Source: Rhizobiaceae bacterium MnEN-MB40S (GTDB taxonomy: Bacteria > Pseudomonadota > Alphaproteobacteria > Rhizobiales > Rhizobiaceae). Taken from it: a stretch of 64,000 nt of DNA. Position 1 is the first letter of the stretch, and each line of letters starts with the position of its first letter. The stretch covers positions 124,001-188,000 of the forward strand of contig BRLC01000004.1 in assembly GCA_024343425.1 (NCBI GenBank), read 5' to 3'. The notes beneath the pieces were generated by a model. The model made no database searches, was not told where the DNA came from, and saw only the letters and a program-made list of their open reading frames with translations. A program made the position numbers and the translations under genes. Positions 1 through 8,784 of the stretch are shown here, piece after piece.

Positions 1-395
1 ATGGCGGCGCCGGTCTCGTTATCGACTACGGGCACGTCCGCTCCGGCTTCGGCGACACTTTGCAGGCGGTGCGCGAACACAGATACGTATCTGTGCTCGA
101 AACGCCCGGAGAGGCTGACCTGACCAGCCACGTCGATTTTGAGATGCTGGCGCAAGCCATGCGCGGCGTTCATGTCATGCCGGTAATGACGCAGGGCGAC
201 TTCCTGCTCGCGCTCGGCCTTCTTGAACGCGCCGGTCGGCTCGGCGCCGGCAAGGATGAAGACGCGCAGCAGCAAATCACCGCCGCCGTGCAGCGCCTTG
301 CAGGCGACGGAAGTCATGATATGGGTAACCTTTTCAAGGTAATGTGCGTCACCGGCGACAAACTGGAACTGGCGCCATTTTTTACGGATAATTGA
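1..395 (+). CDS. MidA/NDUFAF7-like SAM-dependent methyltransferase, C-terminal part
   Basis: The frame is open from the left edge (codons in phase with base 3) and stops at TGA 393-395, so only about the last 130 residues are present and the start lies outside the window. The visible part begins with a GLVIDYGH-type segment, followed by TSHVDFE and ending NLFKVMCVT; this pattern is typical of the C-terminal half of the class I methyltransferase family that includes mitochondrial NDUFAF7 (MidA), an arginine methyltransferase for complex I assembly. In rhizobia this gene usually sits between lgt and pgeF, and pgeF does follow 53 bases downstream on the same strand. Family assignment is fairly secure; the substrate in this organism is inference. 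Confidence 0.8.
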   Translation, partial: GGAGLVIDYGHVRSGFGDTLQAVREHRYVSVLETPGEADLTSHVDFEMLAQAMRGVHVMPVMTQGDFLLALGLLERAGRLGAGKDEDAQQQITAAVQRLAGDGSHDMGNLFKVMCVTGDKLELAPFFTDN

Positions 396-399
396 CATG

Positions 400-430
400 C
401 ACGGTCACATTACACATCATTTGACCGTGC
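400..430. repeat. 9-bp inverted repeat between midA-like gene and pgeF
   Basis: GCACGGTCA at 400-408 is exactly complementary to TGACCGTGC at 422-430, with a 13-base loop. It lies just after the methyltransferase stop and 18 bases before the pgeF start. It has no T-run, so it is not a standard intrinsic terminator; a processing or stabilising hairpin or a protein-binding site are alternatives. Confidence 0.45.
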
Positions 431-448
431 GAAGCTGAGGGGCCAACC

Positions 449-1267
449 ATGCTTGACCTGGGCCGACCTGAACCGATTGTCAGCGATACGCTGAAGGAGG
501 CCTGTTCAAATACCGCTATCCGCCATGGTTATTTCACCCGGATCGGAGGAACGTCCGGGGGAATCTATCGCGGATTGAACGTTGGCCTCGGATCGGATGA
601 CGAGCCGGACGACGTGCGGGAGAACCGCGCCCGGATTTGCCGCTGGTTCCATTTGCCGGAAGACCGTCTGGCCACCCTCCACCAGATTCACTCCGCAGAC
701 GTTGTCGTGGTGGATCGACCGATGGAAGACAGCCGGCCGAAAGCCGACGCCCTCGTCACCGCCACGCCCGGCATCGTGCTCGGAGTGCTCACCGCGGATT
801 GCGGTCCGATCCTGTTCGCCGATCCGGAAGCCGGCGTCATCGGCGCCGCCCATGCGGGCTGGAAAGGCGCTTTCAACGGCGTTGCAGAAGCGACAATCGA
901 CGCGATGGTGTCGCTTGGCGCCCGACGCGAGGCCATCGTCGCCTGCCTCGGTCCGTCCATCAGTGGCGCAAATTACGAGGTCGGTCCGGAATTCGTCGAT
1001 CGGTTTCTGGCGCAAGGCAGCGCGAACGCGGTCTATTTCGAACCGTCGGCCAAATACGGACACCGGATGTTCGATCTCCAGGCCTTCACGCTCGACCGGC
1101 TCGCGACGGCCGGCGTGCGCGCGGTTTCTGTCGGCGAATGCACCTACGCCGACGAAGACCGCTTCTTTTCATTCAGACGCGCCACGCATCGTGGCGAGCC
1201 GGACTACGGCCGGCAGATTTCTGCAATAAGCATAATTGACGGGGAGAATCATGGCGCTGCAGTTTGA
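449..1267 (+). CDS. pgeF: Purine nucleoside phosphorylase/laccase-domain protein (PgeF/YfiH/LACC1 family)
   Basis: 272 residues, normal family length. The three metal ligands of the family are visible: His81 in the HQIHS motif, Cys118 in TADCGP and His135 in AHAGWKG, plus the family signature GPSISGANYEVG. Enzymes of this family were long called polyphenol oxidoreductases; characterised members cleave purine nucleosides (adenosine deaminase, phosphorylase and methylthioadenosine phosphorylase activities), and E. coli YfiH has been linked to cell-wall precursor editing. A ribosome-binding site (GAGGGG) precedes the ATG. The gene overlaps the next one by 17 bases, so the two are probably translated together. 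Assignment to family is secure; the physiological substrate is not shown by sequence. Confidence 0.92.
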   Translation: MLDLGRPEPIVSDTLKEACSNTAIRHGYFTRIGGTSGGIYRGLNVGLGSDDEPDDVRENRARICRWFHLPEDRLATLHQIHSADVVVVDRPMEDSRPKADALVTATPGIVLGVLTADCGPILFADPEAGVIGAAHAGWKGAFNGVAEATIDAMVSLGARREAIVACLGPSISGANYEVGPEFVDRFLAQGSANAVYFEPSAKYGHRMFDLQAFTLDRLATAGVRAVSVGECTYADEDRFFSFRRATHRGEPDYGRQISAISIIDGENHGAAV

Positions 1268-2402
1268 GAGGGAAGAATACAAGTGGCGAATGCGTCGCTT
1301 GCTGGATGCGATGGAAGACAACAAGCTCGACGCCATGCTACTCTTCGCCCAGGAGAGCATGTACTGGCTGACGGGATACGACACGTTCGGCTTCTGCTTC
1401 TTCCAGACGCTCGTCGTCACCGCTGACGGCTCGATGACCTTGTTGACCCGATCGGCCGATATGCGCCAGGCCCGCCATACCTCGATCATCGAAAACATCT
1501 CGATCTGGACGGACCGCGCAAACGCTGATCCGGCGGTCGACCTGAAGAATCTGCTGAACGATCTCGATCTGCTGGGCAGCAGGATCGGCGTCGAATACGA
1601 CACGCACGGCCTGACCGGCGGCAATTGCCACAAGCTTGACAACCAGTTGCAGTCCTTCGCCGATCTCAGCGACGCATCGCATATCATATCGCGTTTGCGG
1701 CTGACCAAGAGCCCGGCGGAAATCGACTATGTGAAACAGGCCGCGACGCTCGCCGACGCGGCGCTTGACGCCGCCCTGCCGCTCGTCGCGCCCGGCGCGG
1801 ACGAAGGCGACATCCTCGCCGCCATGCAGGCCGCCGTCTTTGCCGGTGGCGGAGATTATCCGGCGAACGAGTTTATCATCGGATCCGGCGTGGACGCCCT
1901 GCTCTGCCGTTACAAGGCAGGCCGCAGGAAACTCGACGAAAACGACCAGCTCACGCTCGAATGGGCCGGCGTCTACGCCCATTACCATGTAGCCATGATG
2001 CGCACGGTCATCGTCGGCAAGCCGACGGAAAGGCATCTGGAGCTCTACGACGTATGCCGCGAGACCATCGAGGAAATCGAAGCGGTTCTGCGTCCGGGCC
2101 ACACCTTCGGTGACGTTTTCTCCACCCACGCCACTACGATGGAACAACGGGGAATGACCCGGCACAGGCTGAACGCCTGTGGTTATTCGCTGGGTGCGCG
2201 CTTTACGCCAAGCTGGATGGAGCGCGAAATGTTCTTTTCCGGCAACCAGCAGGAAATCCGGCCTGACATGTCCCTGTTCGTGCACATGATCATCATGGAT
2301 TCGGAAACCAATACGGCCATGACGCTTGGCCAGACATATCTTACCGGAGAAGAGGAGCCGACGCCGCTGTCGGCGCACGGTCTCGACCTGATCATCCGGT
2401 AG
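1251..2402 (+). CDS. M24 (creatinase/aminopeptidase P fold) family protein, metal ligands not conserved
   Basis: 383 residues starting at ATG 1251, which is preceded by GGGGAGAATC; an in-frame TTG at 1236 is less likely. The first ~140 residues match the creatinase N-terminal domain and the rest the pita-bread domain (LTLEWAGVYAHYHVAMMRT, LRPGHTFGDVF). In metal-dependent M24 peptidases the corresponding blocks carry Asp-Asp, a GHGIG histidine and two glutamates; here they read EWAG/HYHVAMM, YSLGAR and SLFVHM, so the usual five ligands are missing. That resembles non-metal members such as creatinase or DoeA/EutD-type hydrolases, suggesting cleavage of a small C-N bond in a non-peptide compound. 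The specific substrate cannot be told. It overlaps pgeF by 17 bases. Confidence 0.85.
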   Translation: MALQFEREEYKWRMRRLLDAMEDNKLDAMLLFAQESMYWLTGYDTFGFCFFQTLVVTADGSMTLLTRSADMRQARHTSIIENISIWTDRANADPAVDLKNLLNDLDLLGSRIGVEYDTHGLTGGNCHKLDNQLQSFADLSDASHIISRLRLTKSPAEIDYVKQAATLADAALDAALPLVAPGADEGDILAAMQAAVFAGGGDYPANEFIIGSGVDALLCRYKAGRRKLDENDQLTLEWAGVYAHYHVAMMRTVIVGKPTERHLELYDVCRETIEEIEAVLRPGHTFGDVFSTHATTMEQRGMTRHRLNACGYSLGARFTPSWMEREMFFSGNQQEIRPDMSLFVHMIIMDSETNTAMTLGQTYLTGEEEPTPLSAHGLDLIIR

Positions 2403-2432
2403 GAATGAAAGCGGGGAAAGGAAAGCGCAGGC

Positions 2433-3023
2433 GTGCGAACGATCCCGACCTTGACGACAGTCGGTGTTTTGATACTGGCGCTTGCCGGTTGCAATTCGGG
2501 CAGGACGCTCGGTCTGTCCCGGGGTCCGCAGCCCCCGGCGGACATTCCGGGTGAACAGCAGACGCTGCAGCAGACCGGCCTCGTCAACGGAACTACGCAG
2601 ACGCAGACCTCCGGCGCGCCCATCCAGAACGCCCTGACGTCGCTTCCCGGCCGCCGCAAGGGAACCATCAGCTTCACGCCCGTCATCGGCGCGCCGGTCA
2701 GCGCGGTTCAACCCTTGTCGAGCGGTCTTGGCTCCGCGGCCCGCAGCAACGGGTTGATGATCGTCAATGCGCTAAGCGGCGACAGCGATCATATCCTGAA
2801 GGGTTACTTCTCCGCGTTTTCCGATGGCGACACGACGACCGTCGCCTTTGTCTGGGATGTCCTCGACAACAACGGAACGCGGCTCCACCGCATTCGCGGC
2901 CAGGAAGTCGTGCAAGGGTCCGCGTCGGATCCCTGGTCGGTCGTCGGCGCCGGCGTCATGGAATCGATCGCCTCGAAAACCATCAGCGACTATCTGGCCT
3001 GGCGCGCAACGGCGCGATCGTGA
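2433..3023 (+). CDS. Putative lipoprotein of unknown function
   Basis: 196 residues from a GTG start preceded by a GGGGAAAGGAAAG purine stretch. The N-terminus is a lipoprotein signal peptide with lipobox LALAGC, predicting cleavage before Cys20 and lipidation. The mature part is low-complexity and Gln/Thr-rich to about residue 60, then contains a compact domain (GTISFTPVIGAPV ... DNNGTRLHRIRGQEVV ... VMESIASKTISDYLAWR) in which a value is reported per gene copy. I do not recognise a named family. It lies 30 bases after the M24 gene on the same strand and may be part of that transcript. Confidence 0.75.
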   Translation: MRTIPTLTTVGVLILALAGCNSGRTLGLSRGPQPPADIPGEQQTLQQTGLVNGTTQTQTSGAPIQNALTSLPGRRKGTISFTPVIGAPVSAVQPLSSGLGSAARSNGLMIVNALSGDSDHILKGYFSAFSDGDTTTVAFVWDVLDNNGTRLHRIRGQEVVQGSASDPWSVVGAGVMESIASKTISDYLAWRATARS

Positions 3024-3084
3024 ATTTCCTTTCCCGGCGCACTCCTGATTCCTGTTTAAAATCACATAAACCGGCGCCAGTCTC

Positions 3085-3112
3085 TTGCAATCGCATGGAA
3101 GGCCGTTAAAAG
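3085..3112 (+). promoter_or_regulatory. Possible prs promoter
   Basis: TTGCAA (3085-3090) and TAAAAG (3107-3112) are separated by 16 bases, 34 bases ahead of the preferred prs start. The -10 is only a partial match, so this is tentative. Confidence 0.3.
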
Positions 3113-3145
3113 CCGCGGTAGAGCACCGTGACGACAGGCAGCGCC

Positions 3146-4078
3146 ATGAAAGTTTTCGCAGGCAACTCCAACCGGATCCTGGCGGAATCCATCTGCAATT
3201 ACCTCAACATTCCGGTTGGGAACGCCACCGTCAGACGGTTCGCCGATCAGGAAATCTTCGTTGAAATCAAGGAAAACGTCCGGGGCGAGGATGTCTTCAT
3301 CATCCAGTCCACGTCGTATCCCGCGAACGATCACCTGATGGAGCTTCTCATCATGACCGACGCCGCGCGGCGCGCCTCCGCGCAGCGCATCACGGCGGTT
3401 CTGCCCTATTTCGGCTACGCCCGCCAAGATCGCAAACCCGGTCCCCGCACGCCGATCTCGGCCAAACTCGTTTCCAACCTGATCACCGAGGCAGGCGCAA
3501 ACAGGGTTCTGACCCTCGACCTGCACGCCGGCCAGATCCAGGGTTTCTTCGATATTCCGACCGACAATCTCTTTGCAGTTCCCATTCTCGCCCGCGACAT
3601 CAAGGACCACTATGATGTGTCCAACGTCATGGTCGTTTCCCCGGACACCGGCGGCGTGGTGCGGGCCAGAGCGCTCGCAAAGCGTCTCGACGCCCTGCTC
3701 GCCATCGTCGACAAGAGACGCGACAGACCCGGCGAATCGGAAGTGATGAACGTCATCGGCGATGTCGACGGAAAAGACTGTATCCTCATCGACGATATCG
3801 TCGATTCGGGTGGAACGCTCTGCAACGCAGCCGAAGCGCTTCTGAAGAACGGCGCCACCAGCGTGACCGCCTATATAACGCACGGCGTTTTGTCCGGAGG
3901 CGCGGTCGCGCGCGTCACCTCCTCCAAACTGACGGAACTGGTGATCACCGATTCCATCCAGCCCACAACCGCAGTTCAGAACGCACACAACATTCGGGTC
4001 ATCAGCACCGCCAGCCTCATCGGCGAGGCGATCAACCGCACGGCGTCTGAATCCTCGGTTTCCAGCCTGTTCGATTGA
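3146..4078 (+). CDS. prs: Ribose-phosphate pyrophosphokinase (PRPP synthase)
   Basis: 310 residues from ATG 3146, the usual family start (MKVFAGNSN); an in-frame GTG at 3128 would add six residues. The enzyme transfers pyrophosphate from ATP to ribose 5-phosphate to make PRPP for purine, pyrimidine, NAD, His and Trp synthesis. Visible signatures are the ATP-binding [10 protein letters not shown] loop, [11 protein letters not shown] with its metal/ribose-5-phosphate residues, the flexible VDKRRDRP catalytic loop, and the PRPP-binding loop [11 protein letters not shown] near the C-terminus. The stop overlaps the start of the next gene (TTGA), so the downstream membrane protein is probably coupled. 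Very secure call. Confidence 0.97.
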   Translation: MKVFAGNSNRILAESICNYLNIPVGNATVRRFADQEIFVEIKENVRGEDVFIIQSTSYPANDHLMELLIMTDAARRASAQRITAVLPYFGYARQDRKPGPRTPISAKLVSNLITEAGANRVLTLDLHAGQIQGFFDIPTDNLFAVPILARDIKDHYDVSNVMVVSPDTGGVVRARALAKRLDALLAIVDKRRDRPGESEVMNVIGDVDGKDCILIDDIVDSGGTLCNAAEALLKNGATSVTAYITHGVLSGGAVARVTSSKLTELVITDSIQPTTAVQNAHNIRVISTASLIGEAINRTASESSVSSLFD

Positions 4079-5163
4079 GCCCTGGCGCTTCCAGCTGGAA
4101 GGACCGCGTTCCGGCCCGCCAGATCGGGATCGTCTGCGCCACGCTTGCAATCGGAGCCGTCGGCGCCGCCGTTTCCGTCTTGCTGCATTTTCCGGCCGCC
4201 TGGCTCACGGGCCCGCTGCTGGCCGTCACGATCGCCGGTTTCGCCGGCGTAGAACTCGATGTGCCGGTCTTTTTGCGGCAGGTCAGCTTCATCGTCATAG
4301 GCATGGTGATGGGGTCCGGCGTTTCGCCGGCGACGCTGGAGGCTGCCCGGCAGTGGCCGTTGAGTTTCATCGGACTGGTTTTCAGCGTCGCGCTGGTGAT
4401 GATCACCGGCTGGGCGATTCTTGCCCGCATCTGGAAGCTGGACAGCAACTCCGCCCTGCTGGCCGCTACGCCCGGCCATCTGAGCTACGTCTTCAGTCTC
4501 GCATCGGAAACCCGCAGCGACACGCTCGCCATCGGCATGATACAGAGCCTGCGTCTGCTTGCCCTGACCCTGCTCGTGCCCTTCACGCTGGTGGGAATGG
4601 GACTGTCTTCCCCCGACAGCACGGGCGCCATCGAAGCGATGAGCCTGCCCTGGCTGCTGATCAACGGCCTCCTGGCGGTCGCCGCCGGCTGGCTTTTTCT
4701 CAAGGCGCGCGTGCCGGCAGCGTTCCTGATGGGCGGCTTGCTGATCGCCACGCTGAGCCACATCACCGGAATAGCGTCCGGCGCGGTGCCGCAATGGCTC
4801 TCCGTTCCATGTTTCGTGATCCTCGGAAGCCTGATCGGGACCCGCTTCAGCAATGTCTCGTGGGTGGCCTTCAGACGTTCCGCCGGCGGCGCCGTTGCGG
4901 TGACGGTTTCGGCCTTCGCCATCTCGTTCGCCTGCGCGCTGGCCGTCGCCCGTGTGACGGGTCTCGATCCGAAACAGGTGCTGCTCGCCTATGCGCCGGG
5001 TGGTCTGGAGACCATGGCCGCGATCGCCGTCAATATGCATATCGACCCGGCCTATGTCGCGAGCCATCACATCTTCAGGCTGTTTATCCTGCTGGCGCTC
5101 ATCCCGCTCTTTCTCAGAACCCCGAAACCGAATGAACGCAAGGGCGGAGCAGGCTCAGACTGA
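4075..5163 (+). CDS. AbrB-family (PF05145-type) multi-pass membrane protein
   Basis: 362 residues from a TTG codon that overlaps the prs stop by four bases; the next convincing alternative start is not obvious. The protein is almost wholly hydrophobic, with roughly 9-11 membrane segments arranged as two similar halves, each carrying a P-[AG]-WLxGPLL or [14 protein letters not shown] motif (around residues 40-50 and 215-225) and repeated ATPGHLSYV / APGGLETMA motifs. That internal duplication is the signature of the so-called AbrB family, sometimes annotated as putative ammonia monooxygenase or transporter; the name does not imply a DNA-binding AbrB. Function is unknown. Its 3' end overlaps the convergent TetR gene by nine bases. 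Confidence 0.82.
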   Translation: MSPGASSWKDRVPARQIGIVCATLAIGAVGAAVSVLLHFPAAWLTGPLLAVTIAGFAGVELDVPVFLRQVSFIVIGMVMGSGVSPATLEAARQWPLSFIGLVFSVALVMITGWAILARIWKLDSNSALLAATPGHLSYVFSLASETRSDTLAIGMIQSLRLLALTLLVPFTLVGMGLSSPDSTGAIEAMSLPWLLINGLLAVAAGWLFLKARVPAAFLMGGLLIATLSHITGIASGAVPQWLSVPCFVILGSLIGTRFSNVSWVAFRRSAGGAVAVTVSAFAISFACALAVARVTGLDPKQVLLAYAPGGLETMAAIAVNMHIDPAYVASHHIFRLFILLALIPLFLRTPKPNERKGGAGSD

Positions 5164-5733
5164 CAGGTTGAGAATGTCGCTCAGCAGCGCCGCCCAGTCC
5201 TGATTGTCGCGGCCGGTCTTTCCGGTTGCCTTGGAGCCGATATAGAAGCGCGTCACGATCGCGGCCTTGCGCCGGCGCGCCGCCGCGTCAAGCGGCTTGA
5301 GTTCGTCGATATCGCTGATCGCGTCGAAGAGCGCATCCTCCAGCTTGCGCGTCATGCACAGGGTCTTGTCGGCGACCTGCTCGTCTTTCGGCGCCACTTC
5401 GACCATGGCGTTGCACACGAAACAACCTCTTGCGGTTTCCTGCCGGTCTTCCTGGGCTAGCTGGAACAGCGCGAGAATGCGTTCAAAGCCGCCTCCCTGC
5501 TCGCCGTCCGTCAACAGCGCCGCCGCCGCCGCTATATTCTTGCGTTCATAGTGGTCGAGCGCCGCGAGATACGCGGCATGCTTGTCGCCGAACGCCTTGT
5601 AGAAAGATCCGCGCGACAGGCCCATCGCACGCAGAAGCGCCGGCAGGTTCGTTGCTGAATAGCCGAACCGCCAGAAGGCGTTCATGGCGCCGTCAATAGC
5701 CGCTCCCATTTCGAATTCGCGTGGCCTTGCCAT
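5155..5733 (-). CDS. TetR/AcrR-family transcriptional regulator
   Basis: 192 residues. Residues 1-55 form the TetR helix-turn-helix (GYSATNLPALLRAMGLSRGSFYKAFGDKHA). The remaining part is a ligand-binding domain with the conserved ARGCFVCNAMVEVAP segment found in the TetR subgroup that regulates nearby oxidoreductase or efflux genes. It is convergent with the AbrB-like gene (nine-base overlap of the 3' ends) and divergent from rplY across a 372-base gap, so its own promoter and any operator should lie within 5734-6105. The regulated gene is not evident. Confidence 0.88.
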   Translation of the reverse strand: MARPREFEMGAAIDGAMNAFWRFGYSATNLPALLRAMGLSRGSFYKAFGDKHAAYLAALDHYERKNIAAAAALLTDGEQGGGFERILALFQLAQEDRQETARGCFVCNAMVEVAPKDEQVADKTLCMTRKLEDALFDAISDIDELKPLDAAARRRKAAIVTRFYIGSKATGKTGRDNQDWAALLSDILNLSV

Positions 5734-5954
5734 GGTTCAGCGTGTCTTTTCGTCCCCTGTCGGCGGAGCGCGTCATCAAAACACGAGATCGCCGCCGCAA
5801 AAGACGGTGTTCTGGCCGCGCCGGCTGTCCCCTTTCGACCGCGTCCCCAAAGCCGCCGATGACGTCATAACATATGTCATGCGGCCGATATGGCAATCCC
5901 CGGAGAGGCCTGCAAACGGACGATGCAACACAGGTTGTCGCGGTGGATTGGCCC
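5734..5954. other. Intergenic region upstream of rplY, no gene seen
   Basis: This stretch separates the divergent TetR gene and rplY. I find no plausible gene, tRNA or terminator. It should hold the TetR promoter on the minus strand, but no clear -35/-10 pair stands out. Confidence 0.5.
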
Positions 5955-5983
5955 TTGCGTCCCGGGGCGGCCTCGGTTATACA
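5955..5983 (+). promoter_or_regulatory. Probable rplY promoter
   Basis: TTGCGT (5955-5960) and TATACA (5978-5983) lie 17 bases apart, which is ideal sigma-70 spacing, and are a good match for an alphaproteobacterial housekeeping promoter. Transcription would begin near 5990, leaving a 5' leader of roughly 115 bases before the rplY ATG. The leader contains no recognisable riboswitch. Confidence 0.55.
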
Positions 5984-6105
5984 CCGCCGGTCCGTGCAGA
6001 CACCCTTGGAGGCAACGCGGACGGGGCGCTTCTGGCGCTCACAGTTTTTCGGCGGTTTTTACCAACCCGGAAAGCTCTCCATATAGAACCTCGAAAGGAA
6101 ATGCC

Positions 6106-6774
6106 ATGAGCGACTCTTATGAGCTCAAGGCCGAGGCGCGCGAACGGGTAGGTAAGGGGTCCGCCCGAGAACTTCGCCGCAACGGTTATATTCCTGCTGT
6201 CATCTATGGTGACAAGCAACCTCCCCTGTCGATCGCCTTGCCCTACAAGGACGTGACGCTCAAAATTCACGCCGGCGGCTTTTTGACGACGCTCGCCACC
6301 ATCGATGTCGACGGCAAGAAGATCCGTGTCCTCCCGAAGGACTATCAGCTGGATCCGGTTCGCGACTTCACCATGCATGTCGATTTCCTCCGGATTTCGA
6401 AGAACACGACTGTTACGGTGGAAGTCCCCGTCCATTTCATCAACGAGGAAACCTGCCCGGGCATCAAGCGCGGCGGCGTTCTCAACGTTGTTCGCCACAC
6501 GGTGGAAGTGACCTGCCCGGCCGACGCGATCCCGGACAACTTCGTTGCCGATCTCGCGGAACTGGAACTCGGCGACGGCATTCACATCTCGCAGATTTCC
6601 CTTCCTGAAGACGTCAGCCCGACGATCACCGACCGCGACTTCACCATCGCGACGATCGCGACGCCGGCTGGCCTGAAGAGCGAAGAAGACGCCGAAGCGG
6701 AAGAAGCTGAAGACGATGCAGAAGCAGCGGACGCAGCAGAAGACGCAGAAGGCGGCGAAGAGAGCGAAGGCTAA
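6106..6774 (+). CDS. rplY: 50S ribosomal protein L25, long Ctc form
   Basis: 222 residues from ATG 6106, preceded by the ribosome-binding site GAAAGGAA. The N-terminal ~95 residues are the L25 5S-rRNA-binding domain ([30 protein letters not shown]), followed by the C-terminal beta domain of the TL5/Ctc type ([32 protein letters not shown]) and a very acidic Glu/Asp/Ala tail from about residue 185. The long form is typical of alphaproteobacteria and of the general-stress protein Ctc. An upstream in-frame extension to 5890 has no start support. pth follows in the same direction. Confidence 0.96.
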   Translation: MSDSYELKAEARERVGKGSARELRRNGYIPAVIYGDKQPPLSIALPYKDVTLKIHAGGFLTTLATIDVDGKKIRVLPKDYQLDPVRDFTMHVDFLRISKNTTVTVEVPVHFINEETCPGIKRGGVLNVVRHTVEVTCPADAIPDNFVADLAELELGDGIHISQISLPEDVSPTITDRDFTIATIATPAGLKSEEDAEAEEAEDDAEAADAAEDAEGGEESEG

Positions 6775-6797
6775 GTCGCAGCCGCATTCAAAATTCG

Positions 6798-6841
6798 GGC
6801 CCTGCATGTCTGCCGCAGTCGCAGAATTTCCATGCAGGGCC
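6798..6841 (+). terminator. Strong hairpin between rplY and pth, possible terminator or processing site
   Basis: GGCCCTGCATG (6798-6808) pairs perfectly with CATGCAGGGCC (6831-6841), an 11-bp stem, and the loop contains a further TCTGC/GCAGA mini-stem. It sits 23 bases after the rplY stop. The following bases (TTCAATTTC) are only mildly U-rich, so it may be a weak terminator or an RNA stability element that differentially protects rplY mRNA. Confidence 0.5.
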
Positions 6842-6951
6842 TTCAATTTCAGCGCGATGGAACTATTATCCGCTCACGCACCGGCGACGCCGCAGAGGCA
6901 GCCGGTCAGACTGACGAACTCCGAATCCTGGACACAAGGGACATCTGAGCA

Positions 6952-7659
6952 ATGCTGCTGATCGCAGGCCTTGGCAATCCCGGCAGTCGTTACGCGGACA
7001 ATCGTCACAATATCGGTTTCATGGCGGTTGATTCCATTGCCCGCCATCAATCCTTTTCCTCATGGACCAGGAAGTTCAAGAGCGAAATCGCCGAGGGTAA
7101 TCTGGGCGGTCAGAAGACGCTCCTGATCAAGCCGCAATCCTTCATGAACGTCTCGGGCGAGCCCATCGGCGAGACCATGCGGTTCTACAAACTGTCGACG
7201 GACGATCTCATCGTCATCTATGACGAACTCGATCTGGCGCCCGGAAAAGCGCGCATCAAGACCGGCGGCGGCCATGGCGGACACAACGGCATACGCTCGA
7301 TCGCCGCGCATTGCGGCAATGAATTTACGCGTCTGCGGCTCGGCATCGGTCATCCCGGCGCGAAGGAACTGGTCAACAAGCACGTCCTGGGCAATTTCGC
7401 CAAACAGGACCGTGAATGGCTCGACCCGCTGCTTGAGGCCATCGGCGTCAATGCGGCGATGCTCGCCAGGGGCGAGCACTCCAGTTTTCTGAACAAGATT
7501 GCGCTCGCCGCAGGCGAAGCGGGCAAGAAAGCAGAAGCAACGAAAAACAGCGGACAGTCCCACATCCATGCTGCGCGCCGCGCCAAACCGAACATCGACA
7601 AGGCGTCGGGGCCTATGGCGGGCATGCTGAAGAAGCTGTTCGGAAACAAGGACGGATAA
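6952..7659 (+). CDS. pth: Peptidyl-tRNA hydrolase
   Basis: 235 residues. Recycles peptidyl-tRNA released prematurely from ribosomes by hydrolysing the ester bond. The N-terminal [18 protein letters not shown] contains catalytic His19; the conserved Asn in SFMNVSGEP, Asp in [12 protein letters not shown] and the [13 protein letters not shown] signature are all intact. The last ~45 residues form a basic, Lys/Ala-rich extension seen in many rhizobial homologues. ychF starts seven bases downstream, so rplY-pth-ychF probably includes a common transcript, with the hairpin after rplY modulating it. Confidence 0.97.
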   Translation: MLLIAGLGNPGSRYADNRHNIGFMAVDSIARHQSFSSWTRKFKSEIAEGNLGGQKTLLIKPQSFMNVSGEPIGETMRFYKLSTDDLIVIYDELDLAPGKARIKTGGGHGGHNGIRSIAAHCGNEFTRLRLGIGHPGAKELVNKHVLGNFAKQDREWLDPLLEAIGVNAAMLARGEHSSFLNKIALAAGEAGKKAEATKNSGQSHIHAARRAKPNIDKASGPMAGMLKKLFGNKDG

Positions 7660-7666
7660 TCGGAAC

Positions 7667-8770
7667 ATGGGTTTCAAATGCGGCATCGTGGGCCTTCCCA
7701 ATGTAGGCAAGTCCACACTGTTCAACGCGCTGACGAAGACGGCGGCGGCCCAGGCCGCCAATTATCCGTTCTGCACCATCGAACCCAATACGGGCGAAGT
7801 CGCCGTGCCGGATCCGCGGCTGACGAAAATCGCCTCGATCGCCCAGTCGAAGGAGATCGTTCCGACCCGCATCTCGTTTGTCGACATCGCCGGCCTCGTG
7901 CGCGGCGCCTCGAAGGGCGAAGGTCTGGGCAACCAGTTCCTCGCCAATATCCGCGAGGTGGACGCAATCGTCCATGTGCTGCGCTGTTTCGAGGATGACG
8001 ACATCACCCATGTCGAAGGCCGGATCGATCCGGTCGCCGACGCCGATACGATCGAGACGGAGCTCATGCTGGCGGATCTCGAAAGTCTCGAGAGGCGTGT
8101 GGAGCAGACCCGCAAGCGCGCGACCGGCAAGGACAAGGAATCAATCCTCATCCTGCCGATCATGGAAAAGGCGCTGTCGCTGCTGCAGAACGGCAAGCCC
8201 GTGCGCGTCATGACGCCGGATCTCGCCGCCGAGGACATGCGGCTTCTGAATATCCTCAACCTCCTGACGTCCAAGCCGGTCCTCTATGTCTGCAATGTCG
8301 CCGAAGCCGACGCCGCCTCAGGCAATGCGCAGACTGCGGCCGTGGCGGAAATGGCCGAAGCGCAGGGCGCGCAGCACGTCGTCATTTCCGCGGAGATCGA
8401 GGCGCAGGTCGCGCAGCTCGATGCGGAGGAAGCAGCCGAATATCTGGGCGAACTCGGCCTTGAGGAACCTGGCCTCGACAAGTTGATCCGGGCGGGATAC
8501 GCCCTGCTCGATCTCATCACCTATTTCACCGCGGGCCCGAAGGAAACCCGGGCCTGGACAGTGCGCCGCGGCTCGAAAGCGCCGCGCGCCGCCGGCGTCA
8601 TTCACACGGACTTCGAACGGGGTTTCATCCGGGCGCAGACCATCGCCTATGACGATTTCGTGGCGCTTGGCGGCGAAGTCGCCGCCCGTGAGGCGGGCAA
8701 GGCCCGCGACGAGGGCAAGGAATACGTTGTGCAGGACGGCGACGTCATGCTCTTCAAGTTCAACACGTAA
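7667..8770 (+). CDS. ychF: Redox-regulated ATPase/GTPase YchF (OLA1 homologue)
   Basis: 367 residues. The G1 motif GLPNVGKSTLFN is near the N-terminus, with switch regions (NYPFCTIEPN), DIAGLVRGASKGEGLGNQFL as G3, and a C-terminal TGS domain (LITYFTAGPKETRAWTVRRGSKAPRAAG ... GKEYVVQDGDVMLFKFN region). YchF binds ribosomes, prefers ATP over GTP and is involved in oxidative-stress responses and non-canonical initiation. The gene lies seven bases after pth and 14 bases before the MaoC pair, all in one direction. Confidence 0.96.
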   Translation: MGFKCGIVGLPNVGKSTLFNALTKTAAAQAANYPFCTIEPNTGEVAVPDPRLTKIASIAQSKEIVPTRISFVDIAGLVRGASKGEGLGNQFLANIREVDAIVHVLRCFEDDDITHVEGRIDPVADADTIETELMLADLESLERRVEQTRKRATGKDKESILILPIMEKALSLLQNGKPVRVMTPDLAAEDMRLLNILNLLTSKPVLYVCNVAEADAASGNAQTAAVAEMAEAQGAQHVVISAEIEAQVAQLDAEEAAEYLGELGLEEPGLDKLIRAGYALLDLITYFTAGPKETRAWTVRRGSKAPRAAGVIHTDFERGFIRAQTIAYDDFVALGGEVAAREAGKARDEGKEYVVQDGDVMLFKFNT

Positions 8771-8784
8771 CGACGGCCTCTTCC

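Noticed and set aside
5890..6105. 72-residue N-terminal extension of L25
   Set aside because: The family starts at [13 protein letters not shown] with a good ribosome-binding site at 6106; the extension also covers the predicted promoter.
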